Shown here: positions 32,087-42,661 of the stretch, piece by piece
Layout: each line of letters opens with the position of its first letter
How positions within the stretch are numbered: the first letter of the stretch is position 1
NCBI GenBank assembly: GCA_027924585.1
Contig: BSBM01000486.1
Span: 48,438,001-48,502,000 of the forward strand
Direction: 5' to 3'
Length of the DNA: 64,000 bases
From: Larix kaempferi
Taxonomy: Eukaryota; Streptophyta; Pinopsida; Pinales; Pinaceae
Notes under the pieces: generated by a model
What the model saw: only the letters and a program-made list of their open reading frames with translations
What the model was told of the DNA's origin: nothing
Databases searched by the model: none
Translations under genes and position numbers: made by a program

Positions 32087-32631
32087 TGTTAATTTTTTAT
32101 CTTTAATTTGGAAACGCAAAAGTACTATAAATCAAATAATAATCATGAACATAAGAAATCACATTCAATCATATTCGACACATGGATTTACCCTGGGGAA
32201 ACCCTCTATGACTTGAGGGAGAAAACCCTAGCAAAACCTTCCATAGTATATTGATAGATAGCAGAGAATGTCTTTTACATCAAGCACCCTTGGTGCAATT
32301 ACAGAGCAATAGAAAGATAGATATAGAAGAGATACTTGGAATAATTATTCTCCACACAACCAATTCACTTGTCTTGTTCATATGCACAAGATATCCTTTA
32401 ATAGAATTATATCCAATATTGAACACATCAATCTTGCATGAAGAAGTGTGCCCCACTTCTCATGCAATGCATTAACTCACTGAACTAACTCTTAGGATGA
32501 AATCGCCCCTTAACTGAAATCTTTCCCACTTAGTTAGGAGGCTAACTTAAGTGTCGTCATGCAAGTGTCGCAACTCAAGTGTTGTCTTTTAGTTTAACAC
32601 AAGTGTCGTATTTTAGTTTAACATAAGTTCC
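32087..32631 (-). repeat. Old Copia 3' LTR, segment 1
   Basis: Contains TTTACCCTGGGGAAACCCTC and AAACCCTAGCAAAACCTTCC, matching in diverged form the E2 LTR (TTTATCCTAGGAAACCCTCT, AAACCCAGCAAAACTTCC). A TGTTAA at 32087 could be its outer end. Near 32550-32625 short AAGTGTCGT/TTTTAGTTTAACA repeats occur. It is interrupted at 32631 by E2. Confidence 0.5.
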
Positions 32632-32846
32632 TGTTAAGATTCAATATGCTAAGATAGATAACATCAGTATTCAATTCAATTTCACAACAATAGCATATAC
32701 AGGATCACTGAAAGAAACACAATCACAAGATAGACACAGATTTATCCTAGGAAACCCTCTAGGGGAAGAAAACCCAGCAAAACTTCCTCAATATAGATTA
32801 TCAAAAATACAAAGACAAAACCCCAAACAAGTGCTCCTTCTCCTTG

Positions 32847-32901
<55 letters not shown>

Positions 32902-33250
32902 CGCTCGCTCTCTCTCTCTCCCCTATGTGAATTACACAAGTGTGTGTGTGTGTCCAAATGAGGAGCACATCACTCCTATTTATACTTTATCTTTCACTTA
33001 ACCTTTTCACTTAACATGTCGGCCCCAACTAAACTTGACTGGGCCGACTCCTCTAGGAGACTCAATAACCCTAATACAAATTATTACTCTAGGGGGATCT
33101 AATGCCCTGACTTACAAAGGAGGATTTACCTCATGACTCTATGATGACCAAATACAATAATAACATACCGATGAAGGAATAAAACATATTTGAATCAATT
33201 ACAATAATAAAATACAATAGAATATTCTTCAAGGTTATAATATTTCAAAA
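32632..33250 (-). repeat. E2 3' LTR with expanded CT microsatellite
   Basis: Plus strand from TGTTAAGATTC to TATTTCAAAA. It is 61 bp longer than its partner mainly because of the CT run at 32851-32920. Confidence 0.93.
32851..32920. repeat. (CT)n microsatellite interrupted by CGCTCGCTCG
   Basis: About 70 bp of CT dinucleotides, against only about 14 bp at the matching position of the other E2 LTR (38829-38842). The minus-strand Arg-Glu repeat frame over it (32742-32957) is not a gene. Confidence 0.97.
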
Positions 33251-33260
33251 ATCCCCCTTA
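33251..33260 (-). other. E2 polypurine tract
   Basis: Minus strand TAAGGGGGAT next to the 3' LTR. Confidence 0.8.
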
Positions 33261-33612
33261 ACGAGAAGGGTATTCTACTAACAACAACAACATCAACTGT
33301 AGGAGCAAGGAGAGAGAGCATCATCAAGGTGATACATCTATAAATCATCGAAATTTTTCTTCAACAACATTAGCAACTGGAGAAGTTACTGGAATATATT
33401 CAACATCTTCAATACTAGAGCATCGTCTTCTACAGCACTAAGTCTTCATCTTTGATCTTCAACTTCAGCAGCACTCGATCACTCGATCGTCTACAGCAAC
33501 ACTTCATCTCTCGATCATCTACAACAACTCTTGATCTTTCGATCAATAACAACATCATCTGCAGAAACATAACCTGCGACACACATGATCCAATTACGGG
33601 ATGATCAATCCC

Positions 33613-34120
33613 TCTCACTTTAGGACATAATTCCAAGGATGATGCAATCCTAACCACATCACGGAGACAAAATTATGAGGATCACTTTAGGACTAATGTC
33701 CAAGGATGATACAATCCCAACCAAATCACGGAGACAAAAGTCTGCGGATCACTTTAGGACTAATTTCCAGGGATGATACAATCCCAACCACATCACGAAG
33801 ACAAAAGTCTGTGGATCACTTTATGACTAATGTCTAGGGATGATACAATCCCAACCACATCACGGAGACAAAATTCTGTTGATCACTTTAGGACTAATGT
33901 CGAGGGATGATATAATCCCAAACACATCACAGAGACAAAAGTTTGCAGATCACTTTAGGACTAATTTCCAGGGATGATACAATCCCAACCACATCACGGA
34001 GACAAACATTTGTGGATCAATTTAGGACTAATGTCCAAGGATGATACAATCCCAACCACATCACGGAGACAAAATTATGCAGATCACTTTAGGAATAATA
34101 TCCAGGGATGATACAATCCC
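33613..34120. repeat. 67-bp tandem array, about 7.5 copies, in the E2 3' region
   Basis: Units beginning GATCACTTTAGGACTAAT start at 33680, 33747, 33814, 33881, 33948, 34015 and 34082, exactly 67 bp apart, with a partial first unit from 33613. Each contains GGATGATACAATCCCA and ATCACGGAGACAAAA. The period is not a multiple of three and lies between the end of pol and the PPT, so it is untranslated. Minus strand PPT-like AAAGGGGGAG at 34141-34150 lies just on the pol side. Confidence 0.97.
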
Positions 34121-34144
34121 ATTGCAACATCATCATCACTGCTC

Positions 34145-36990
34145 CCCCTTTCGAGGAAGGTCCTTTCAAACCACACCAAACTTGTCACGAAAGTACTCAA
34201 ACTTCACTCAAGACAGAGGCTTATTCAACACAACAACTTTCTCATCAGTGCTCACATACGATAGATTTATAGCTCCCTTCTATACCATATCTCGTATGTA
34301 AAAATACTGGATTTCTATGTGCTTTGAATTGTCATGGAACAATGGGCTCTCTGTCATCTTTATACAACTATGTTTGTCACATAGAATCACCATGGTATCC
34401 AACTCCAGTTCAAATAGACCTGACATCAATTTTCGAAGCCATATGGCTTCACAACTAGCAGAACAAGCTGCTATATACTCTGCTTCAAATGTGCTGAGAG
34501 CAACACTGGACTGCTTCCTGCTAAACCATGAGATCATGGTGGATCCCAGACAATAACATCCACCTGAGGTGCTCTTCCTGTCTCAGACACTTCCATCCCA
34601 ATTTGCATCTGTATAACCATACAATTTGTAGTCATGATCTCCAACATAGTATAGACCAAATTCTATCGTACCTTTTAGGTACCTCATCACATGCTTTGAA
34701 GCTACTAGGTGAGCACATCTAGGCTCAACTAGATACTGACTCGGGGTGTTCACAGTAAAGCATATATCTGGCCTGGTATTTGTCAGATACATCAACGACC
34801 CAATAATCTGTATGTACTGAGTCACATCCACTAACTCTGACGATTCATCAGCTAACAACTTCATGTTGGTATCCATGGGTGTGGCCATGGCTTTACATTC
34901 CAACATATCAAATCTTTTTAGTATTTCCACATCATACTTTCCCTGGTTGAGAAATATTCCTTTTGGGATCTTCCATACTTCCATACCTAGAAAATAGTGC
35001 ATCCATCCTTGGTCTTTCATCTCAAATTATTCAACGAGCTTCTTCTTGCACTCTACAATATGTTTCTCATTTCCTGTCAGAAATAAATCATCCACATACA
35101 ACAATAATTTGACAGGTTCATCATCCATAACCAAGTAAAGGTTAGGGTCAGCTTTACTTTTGGTAAATCCCAAGCTCATCAAAAATCTATCTATCCTTCT
35201 GTACCAAGCTCTAGGAGCTTGCTTCAATCCATACATATCCTTCTTCGACTTGAATACGTGAGTATGTCTGTCTTCAACTTCAAATCCTTGTGGTTGTTCT
35301 ATGTACACTTCTTCCTCAATCACACCATTCAGGAAAGTTGTCTTCACATCCATCTGGTGTAAAATCCACTTCATCATGGATGCAAGTGCCATGATGGTTC
35401 TAATGGAAGTGTACCTTGCTACTGGTGCAAATGTATCTTCATAATCTATTCCCTCTTTCTAAGAGAATCCTCTAGCCACAAACCTTTCCTTGTATTTATC
35501 AATACTTCCATCAACTGCATGCTTTATCTTGTAGATCCACTTGGAAGATACCACACTTTTGCCTTCTGGTTTGGGAACTATATCCAAAACATCGTTCTTC
35601 ATTATTGATTGGTATTCTTCCGTCATTTCTTCTACCCATTCTTTATTTTGTGTAGCTTCTTCATAACTAGTAGGTTCTTGATCTACAAGATCACACATTA
35701 AAGCCACATAACTGGAAAATGGCTTTGACTTCTTGCTTACTCTTGTGGAGCCTTCCGGAGCTCCATACTTCTCTACTTCTTTTATAATTTCTCTTACCCA
35801 AGCAATATTTCTCTTTCATGACATATTCATAGTGGGAGGTTCTTGAGTTTCTAGCATATCATGGTCTTCGAGTGTTTCATCTTCGGGGGAGGGTATAGCT
35901 TCTACATTTCTGGGAGGTACATCTTCTTCATATACTTCTTCATGTTGGCACTTTCTGGATCTCTTGAGAGCTGCTTCTTCGTCAAATTTTACATCTATAC
36001 TAATCTCCATGTGGTGGAATCCTAGAATGTATATTCTGAAGGCTTTGGAGACTTCACAGTATCCAAAAAATATTCCCTTCTTTCTGGAAGGGTCTAACTT
36101 GGTTCTCTTTTCTTTTGGTATGTGAACATATACTGAGCAACCAAATATCTTTAGGTGGCTCACTTCAGGCTTCTTTCCTGTGAACATTTCTTCTGGAGTC
36201 TTGAATCCAAGGGCACTATGGGATAATCTATTATGTACATAAACTCTCATCCTTGTTGCTTCATCCCATAGATGCATTGGAAGATATTGATCATGTATCA
36301 TTGTCTTCACTGCTTCCATAATGGTCCTATTCTTTCTTTCTGCAACACCATTATGTTGAGGATTGTAGGAAGTAGTTAGTTCCCTCTTGATTCCATCTTC
36401 TTTACAAAAGGATTCAAAATATTTTGAAGTATGTTCTCCACCATTGTCTGTTCTGAGTGTCTTGATTCTTCTTTCTGAATGATTCTCTATCAGGGCTTTG
36501 AATTCCTTGAATTTTCCAAATACTTCATCCTTTGCTTTCAAGAAATATATCCATTTCTTTCTTGAATAGTCATCAATAAATGTAACATAATATTCATAAC
36601 CACTCAAATATGTGGAGGGCATTGGACCACATACATCTGAATGGATTAATTCCAATGTACCTTTAGTCTTTGTCTCACTCTTCGGAAATGGACTCTTGAT
36701 ATTCTTTCCTTTTGCACATCATTTGAAAATGCCTTCATGCTCGATCTTCAAATATGGTAATCCCATCACTACTTTGCTCACATGGTGTAGTGCTTTGGAG
36801 TTGATGTGAGCAAGCCTCCTATGCCATAATTCACTTGGACTAGTGATCTCATGAACAAGGGTTGTTTATGAATGTCCCTTGAGTTTATATAAGCCTCCTT
36901 CTTCTTCACCAATGACAACTGCATATTCAATTGATTTTCCTTTTGGGACACATAAGTACTTGTCCATCTATGAATGCAACCCTATATTCT
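34145..36990 (-). pseudogene. E2 integrase, reverse transcriptase and RNase H
   Basis: One minus-strand frame from about 36,850 to 34,145, broken by stops. A pre-integrase zinc region (ELWHRRLAHINSKALHH) precedes the DDE core at 36655-35816: IHSDVCGPM, RTDNGGEHT and AERKNRT hold the D, D and E residues, all present. RT runs through 35707-34583 with MDVKTTFLNG, DMYGLKQAPRAWY and intact LLLYVDDLFLTG. RNase H follows at 34582-34145 (STFEAEYIAACSASCEAIWLR, ILCDKHSCIKM, HIEIQYFYIRDMV). In-frame stops lie at about 36720, 35816, 35459, 35027, 34583 and 34280. This order, with integrase before RT, defines Copia. These enzymes would copy and integrate the element; the stops make this copy inactive although catalytic residues survive. 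Confidence 0.93.
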
Positions 36991-37049
36991 TTCTTATCTA
37001 ATGTTGCAATAGAAAGTAAGTTCTTCTTCAAACCTGGTACATATAAGAC

Positions 37050-37250
37050 TTACTTCATCTTCATGGGGGTTCCAGAATCAAGCTTGTATCTTGCTTCACC
37101 AATTCCTTTGATAGGATATTGACAGTCATCTCCTAATGATACCTTATCAGGAGAGTTATTCTCTTCAAGTTTTGACATATTTTTCTTTTGTCCCGTCATG
37201 TGCTTTGAAGCACCACTATCAATATGCCATGTATCTTTTCCAAGTGTCAC
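37050..37250 (-). pseudogene. E2 aspartic protease
   Basis: Segment DTWHIDSGASKHMTGQKKN carries the catalytic Asp-Ser-Gly of Copia proteases, which cleave Gag-Pol. It is in a different frame from gag and integrase, so frameshifts flank it at about 37260 and 37050. Continuation as far as GIGEARYKLDSGTP is visible; the rest is interrupted. Confidence 0.85.
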
Positions 37251-37432
37251 AGACCAGAGAGTGCAGAGAATAATACATATTCTTCTGCATCTTCTTCTTT
37301 TGATTGTTTTCTTTGAGTTTCTTCTTCATCTTCTTCTTCATCTTCATCTTCAGCTAGGTGTGCATGATGTCTTTTGTTTTTGTTCCTCTTCTTGTATTCT
37401 TCATTCTTCAATAGACAATTTATGGCAATGTG

Positions 37433-38183
37433 TCATATCTTGTCACAATGGAAACATTGAAAGTTGGAGTAGTTTCTTCTTGAATTGTTTCCTCTTGTCC
37501 TTTGGAACTTCTTCGGAGGTTGAGACTCCTTGTGGATTTCCTTCTTGAATTTAGATTGAATTCTTCCTCTCTTGGTATGGGTGGCTAGGGCTTGATCATC
37601 TTCTTTAAGCAGAGCTTCTCTATTGGCTACTCTAGCCTCCTCTGGGATGCAATCTTCCCATACAATGTCGAATTTCATGCTTTCCTTTCTGGCACACATA
37701 GTCTGGATGAATGAATCCCAAGTTCTAGTGAGACCATTGAGAGAAGTTATAAATAGCTCATATTCATCAAGAGAGTCTCCAATGGATTCTAGTTTCTCCT
37801 TGAACTGGAATACCCTTGTGAAGTAGTCTTGGATGGATTCTCCTTGGCTCATCTTGGTACTCTTTAATTGAGCTCTCAAATTCATATTCATATTGTTGTT
37901 CCTTCCTTCATACATACATTCTGGCTACGGAATCATACATCTCCTTCGGGGTCTTCTTGGATGCCACTTGAGGAATCAAGTGGTCTTTGATAGAATCGGC
38001 AATTGCCCTAATCAAGTCCTGCTTGTGCTTCTCCTTATCTTCATCCTCTGCAGGTTCTGCAACTTCATCCTTGATGTATTTGGAAAGATCATTCTCTTCA
38101 AGAATGAGGCCAATCCTATATTTCCATGCTCATAAATTCTCTATGCCTTCTAGCTTATCCTCAATCTTAGTGTTTGGGGCCAT
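37433..38183 (-). pseudogene. E2 Gag
   Basis: Starts at ATG 38183 (MAPNTKIEDKLEGIENL). A TGA at about 38132 precedes AWKYRIGLILEENDL. The frame then runs through KKTPKEMYDSVARMY to a 4-bp TGTA insertion at about 37915 and on through the UBN2-like Copia Gag core (LKSTKMSQGESIQDYFTRVF, LNGLTRTWDSFIQTM). The knuckle CFHCDKI is cut by a TGA at 37433, followed in frame by HIAINC, completing CX2CX4HX4C if the stop replaced Gly. An acidic, Glu-rich tail follows to about 37260. Gag would form the particle for reverse transcription. Confidence 0.88.
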
Positions 38184-38596
38184 CTTATCCAGGAGGTCAC
38201 TAAAAAATGAAATTTCTCAAAATGAAAAATTGACCTTACAAGGAGATGCACTTGACTGAGGCGAATTGACTGGTACACTTGGTTTCTGGAGATTCCAAAT
38301 TTTCACCTCTCAAAATTGACTTGCGAAATTCTGATCTGCAGTTTCTGGAGTTTTCTGGTTTTTTGGTTTTATGGTTTTCTACAGTTTTCTAGTCCAAAGT
38401 CAAACTAGGGTTTAAATTTCCCAGAGATCTACCCACTCAAAAATTTTGATCTAGGGCTCAAAATTTCGTTCTTGCAGAGGCGCACCTTTCTGTGCAATCA
38501 AATTTCCAAAATTCCAACTTTGACAAAAACCCTAATTTCTTGCCGGAGGGAGAAGAGAGAGAGTTTCACCTTGCAAAAGCTGTCCTATTCAGGCTA

Positions 38597-38608
38597 GCTC
38601 TGATACCA
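38597..38608 (-). other. E2 primer binding site
   Basis: Minus strand TGGTATCAGAGC directly adjoins the 5' LTR, the standard initiator tRNA-Met PBS of plant Copia elements. Confidence 0.95.
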
Positions 38609-39166
38609 TGTTAAGATTCAATATGCTAAGATAGATAACATCAGTATTCAATTCAATTTCACAACAATATCATATATAGGATCACTGAAATAAACATGAT
38701 CACAAGATAGACACAGATTTATTCTGGGAAACCCTCTAGGGGAAGAAAACCCAGCAAAACTTCCTCAATATAGATGATCAAAAGTACAAAGACAAAACCC
38801 CAAACAAGTGCTCCTTCTCCTTGCAGATATCTCTCTCTCTCTCCTATGTGAATTACACAAGTGTGTGTGTGTCCAAATGAGGAGCACATCACTCTTATTT
38901 ATACTTTATCTTTCACTTGACCTTTTCACTTAACATGTCGGCCCCAACTAAACTTGACTGGGCCAACTCCTCTAGGAGACTCAATAACCCTAATACAAAT
39001 GACTCTAGGGGGATATAATGCCCCGACTTACAAAGGAGGATTTACCTCATGACTCTATGATGACAAAATACAATAATAACATCCTGACGGAGGAATAAAA
39101 CATCTCTGAATAAATTACAATAATAAAATACAATAGAATATTCTTCGAGGTTACAATATTTCAACA
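38609..39166 (-). repeat. E2 5' LTR
   Basis: Plus strand TGTTAAGATTC to TATTTCAACA, 558 bp. Minus strand TATAAATA at 38896-38903 is a likely TATA box. Confidence 0.94.
38896..38903 (-). promoter_or_regulatory. TATA box of E2 5' LTR
   Basis: Minus strand TATAAATA about 265 bp into the LTR, conserved in the other LTR. Confidence 0.5.
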
Positions 39167-39425
39167 GTGTCATCATGCAATAACACTTAGTTCACTAGAT
39201 ATTCTTTGATATCACTTAGTTAAATCTCTTAATTGAAATATTTCTTGTTAACATTATTGTAGTGATCAATTCGAGTTCTCCTTTGATTGACTGAAGTCTT
39301 CTTTGTTAATATCACTGAAGTTTAACAATTCAAATTATCTCTTAATTAATTCTTTATGTGCAATTTGAATTCTCTCATATATTGTCACATCTTATCTTTA
39401 TCTCTTGTCTTATTTGCACAGTCCA
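39167..39425 (-). repeat. Old Copia 3' LTR, segment 2
   Basis: Short stretch between E2 and E3, AT-rich, no gene. Its beginning (GTGTCATCATGCAA) resembles 32553-32567 (GTGTCGTCATGCAA), supporting the view that both belong to the same older LTR. Confidence 0.45.
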
Positions 39426-41392
39426 TGTTAGACACAATGGCTCACTAAGAGGGGGGGGGGTGAATCAGTGAGCCTACACTTTATTCATTTTCAACTTCAA
39501 TCACAATCTCATATCATCATTCACACATTCACTTCTATATCATATTCATCAACAACCTCTATCATTAGTCATTCATCAAGTAAGACACATAATCAACAAC
39601 ACATTGCACAAGAGACACAAGATATAGTTGTAATCCTTTTGTATTTGTCTCAAACGGCTGCAACCATGAGGCAATTTAGCACCTAGTGAAATAGAAGCAC
39701 CAACTTCAAATCCAAGACACTGCTTGGTCTTTTTCTTAGATCCTACTAAGAAAAATAATTACAAGACCCTGCTTGTATTTACAAGTACATTTCATCACAA
39801 GACCCTGCTTGTATTACAGGTACATTTCATCACAAGACCCTGCTAGTTAATTATATATACATATTAACATACATTACATCATAATAATAACATCACATTT
39901 GTCTTCACAATTTTTTCCATACTATCATATCAGCACTTGTCTTTAACACATGAATTCAATCATTGTTGTAACCCTAGAACCAACATCTCTTTCTCAAGCA
40001 AGCATTATGTCCATTATGTCTTCAACAAATCAGTCCACCATCTTTATGTCTATGCCCCGAAAAGCTTCATGATTTCATACAAATATCAGCATCTAAACAT
40101 ATCATCAAATCTTCATTTCCCAACATCATCATCTCATCAATTTTTTGTCTACAACATCATCATTCTGATCATCAATATTACCATCATGTCAAATATATAT
40201 TTCAATACTATCTTTCCTACTGTCCTATCTCAACATGTCATCACTGTCTTTCTGCCCATTTAACTGTTTCCCTAATCATCATTATGTTAGCATTTTGTAG
40301 TCATAATCAAATCAAGAATAAATTCATCATGTTGTTGCTGCAACATATCTTCATCCAGCCCAGATGTAAAAGATAAACAAAATTATTTTACTGGTGTTGA
40401 TGTTGCTGCTCAACCTGCTGCTGCCACAGCACTGTCCTCACTGTCCAAAATCTGGGCTCACTGAACCATCCGAATTTCTCCACCAATAACCGAAATCAGA
40501 GCTCTGACTGTACTCCACAAATTCCCCAAAATCAGAGCTAAAAAGAAACCTCTTTAAAAAAAATCATGTCTATTGTAGTTACTAAAGTACCTGAAATTCT
40601 CCTCAGTTAGCAGCCCGAAATTCCTCAGAGATGGTCTGAATTTTCTCTTGCAAGAATGAAGGTTTAAAGGTGTATTTATATAGGTATTTTGCTATAGATT
40701 CTTTGGAGCCGACTTGCTATATATGTGTAAAATATATTTTGTTTTTTATTTAATAATTAAAATACTCTCTTGAAGCTGAGCTGACTTTGCAGGCATTTTT
40801 TCAAGTTATATTTTGGTTCTTTAAAAGCTTTCAAATGAGCTCCAACTCCATCGATATTCAAATAGACCTCTATCATCATTCCAATAGCCATCTTGCCATA
40901 CAAGGGACCATTCATAATCATCACCTATTTTCCAAGTGTGTGGGTTCAAGACTTAAGGGTACCACATGAGGGTTTCAAGGACTCTTTCAAGGTATCATTT
41001 AGTATTTAATCATCAACATACGCAACCAAGTGTGTCCAAGTGTTTGAGTGCCATCTCCAAGGGTTCCAAGAATTATTCCATCAATAACAAGGACATCAAG
41101 CGCCTCACACCATGTATCTGAGTCATATGTTTTCCAAGTGCCATCATACCACGACATGTGTGGGTGCCAAACACTTTCTCATGCACTAGATCCATCTCCA
41201 AGGGTTCCATAACCCCATTAACCCACAAATGACCACAGAATGGGTCATTCGGACCATTCATGCCATGTCATCAACATTTATGACTCTTTTGTCATCCAAG
41301 CTGCCATGTTCTTTTGTCACTCCTTGCCAAGTCATCAACCTTTATTTTACCTTTGTCATTAACGTTGTCATCAATGACAATCATATTCATCA
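39426..41392 (-). repeat. E3 3' LTR
   Basis: Plus strand TGTTAGACACAATGG to CATATTCATCA, 1967 bp, close to 44529-46474. The outer end carries GGCTCACTAAGAGGGGGGGGGTGAATCAGTGAGCC, a palindrome around a G run. A 33-bp unit (ACAAGACCCTGCTTGTATT) is present about three times at 39760-39850 but twice in the other LTR. Short frames inside are not genes. Confidence 0.92.
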
Positions 41393-41475
41393 ATCTCCCC
41401 CTTTTTCATTGATGGAAACTGATCTTTCTCTCCCCCTTTTTCATTGATGGAAACTGATCTTTCTCTCCCCCTTTT
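41393..41475 (-). other. E3 polypurine tract, tandemly duplicated
   Basis: Minus strand AAAAAGGGGGAGAT abuts the 3' LTR. The tract with 35 bp of flank is repeated (CCCCC runs at 41397, 41432 and 41467), giving two or three successive PPT copies. Confidence 0.8.
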
Positions 41476-42660
41476 ACATTAATTACAAAGGGTCAATGAG
41501 CCATTAAAGGCTTCACAATGCCCAAAAAAAAAATTCTTTGAATGCTTCCATGTCAACTGCATCATTGCTCCCCCTTTGACTAAACTGGGTGCATTTATTT
41601 GAAGTCATCCTTATACATACTCCATTTTTTCAATCATGCCCCTTGCCATTTCCAAATTGTTTTCAAAAATATGTCTATTATTGTAACCGAACCTTTGACT
41701 TTTTGTTGAGCATGTTGCTCCCCCTATCAATCAGCTATCAACCAATATCTTTCAAAGTAGAAATCTGACATAGACTCTTTACTAAATAAGCTTCATACAT
41801 CATTCTGCTGTAGATGATTTTCTTGTTATCATGGCTTGACTTCCTTCTTATTTTGACATGCTTATAATGATGCAAACAGTGTCCTCAATTGAATGTTTCC
41901 TTCACGTTATTTTTCTCATACAAACAGCTACCATTAACAAGTGTTATTTTTCCAATACTTATATGAATTATTAAATTCATAAAAGGTAAGCATGCAGATC
42001 ATCATACTCCCCCTAGGATATAGACTTCTCTTTGCCATCTTTCTCAAACAAAAATTTTCTGCAGTGTCATCAATCTGTCTGCTGCCCATTCCATATTTCA
42101 TTTGTCAAGCAATTTCTTGAATATCACTGTTTACAACTTGGCTCATTCTTCACTATCAATCTATTGTTATGCCACTTCTTGCACCACTAACTTGTCAAGC
42201 ACACTTGTATCAATTTTCACTCCTTCCTTGGATGCTTCATATTTCCTGCTCCCCCTATCATTATGTTGTTGTCATCAAAAGGTATGTCAATCTGATCATG
42301 TTATCAAGATACCAAAATCATCATCAAGGTCTGGAACATCATCATACATTATTCATCATTGTTCATACATTATTGTATGTACCACTGTATACATCACTGC
42401 GTATACTTCTTATACACTATCAACATCATTATATTTGCATGCATCATTTCATCATAGCATACATCATGTATTGACATGAAATTCTACTCCAGAATTTCAG
42501 AGTTTATTCAAGAGATACTTGTCATACACGTCCTTCTTCTTCTAATTCCTTATTTGCTTCAGCTGGAGAGATTTTATGAGATCACTGAAAATTACTCTTA
42601 ATCTCTCTATCATTATACCATCATGCCACGATCCTTGGACCTGATTTGTTTGGATTTTCC
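41476..42660. other. E3 interior non-coding part
   Basis: Region between the gag stop and the PPT where pol would be expected. It is CAT/ATC-rich, with additional C5-T tracts (GCTCCCCCTTTGAC at 41568; GCTCCCCCTATCA at 41709 and 42249). Frames at 42102-42479 have no motif. Confidence 0.6.
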
Positions 42661-42661
42661 A

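Larger units (their letters stand above)
32632..39166 (-). mobile_element. E2: Copia-type LTR retrotransposon with full but decayed gag-pol
   Basis: Length 6,535 bp. The minus-strand order is 5' LTR (38609-39166), PBS complementary to initiator tRNA-Met, gag, protease, integrase, RT, RNase H (the Copia order), a 67-bp repeat array, PPT and 3' LTR (32632-33250). Flanks GTTCC and GTGTC agree at only three of five positions, so the target duplication is eroded or misplaced. LTRs differ by roughly 5 percent outside a CT microsatellite. Confidence 0.93.

Noticed and set aside
32742-32957. Arg-Glu repeat ORF
   Set aside because: It is a translation of the CT microsatellite in the E2 LTR.
33613-34120. 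The 67-bp array as a CRISPR array
   Set aside because: Units are contiguous with no unique spacers, and the array lies inside a plant retrotransposon.
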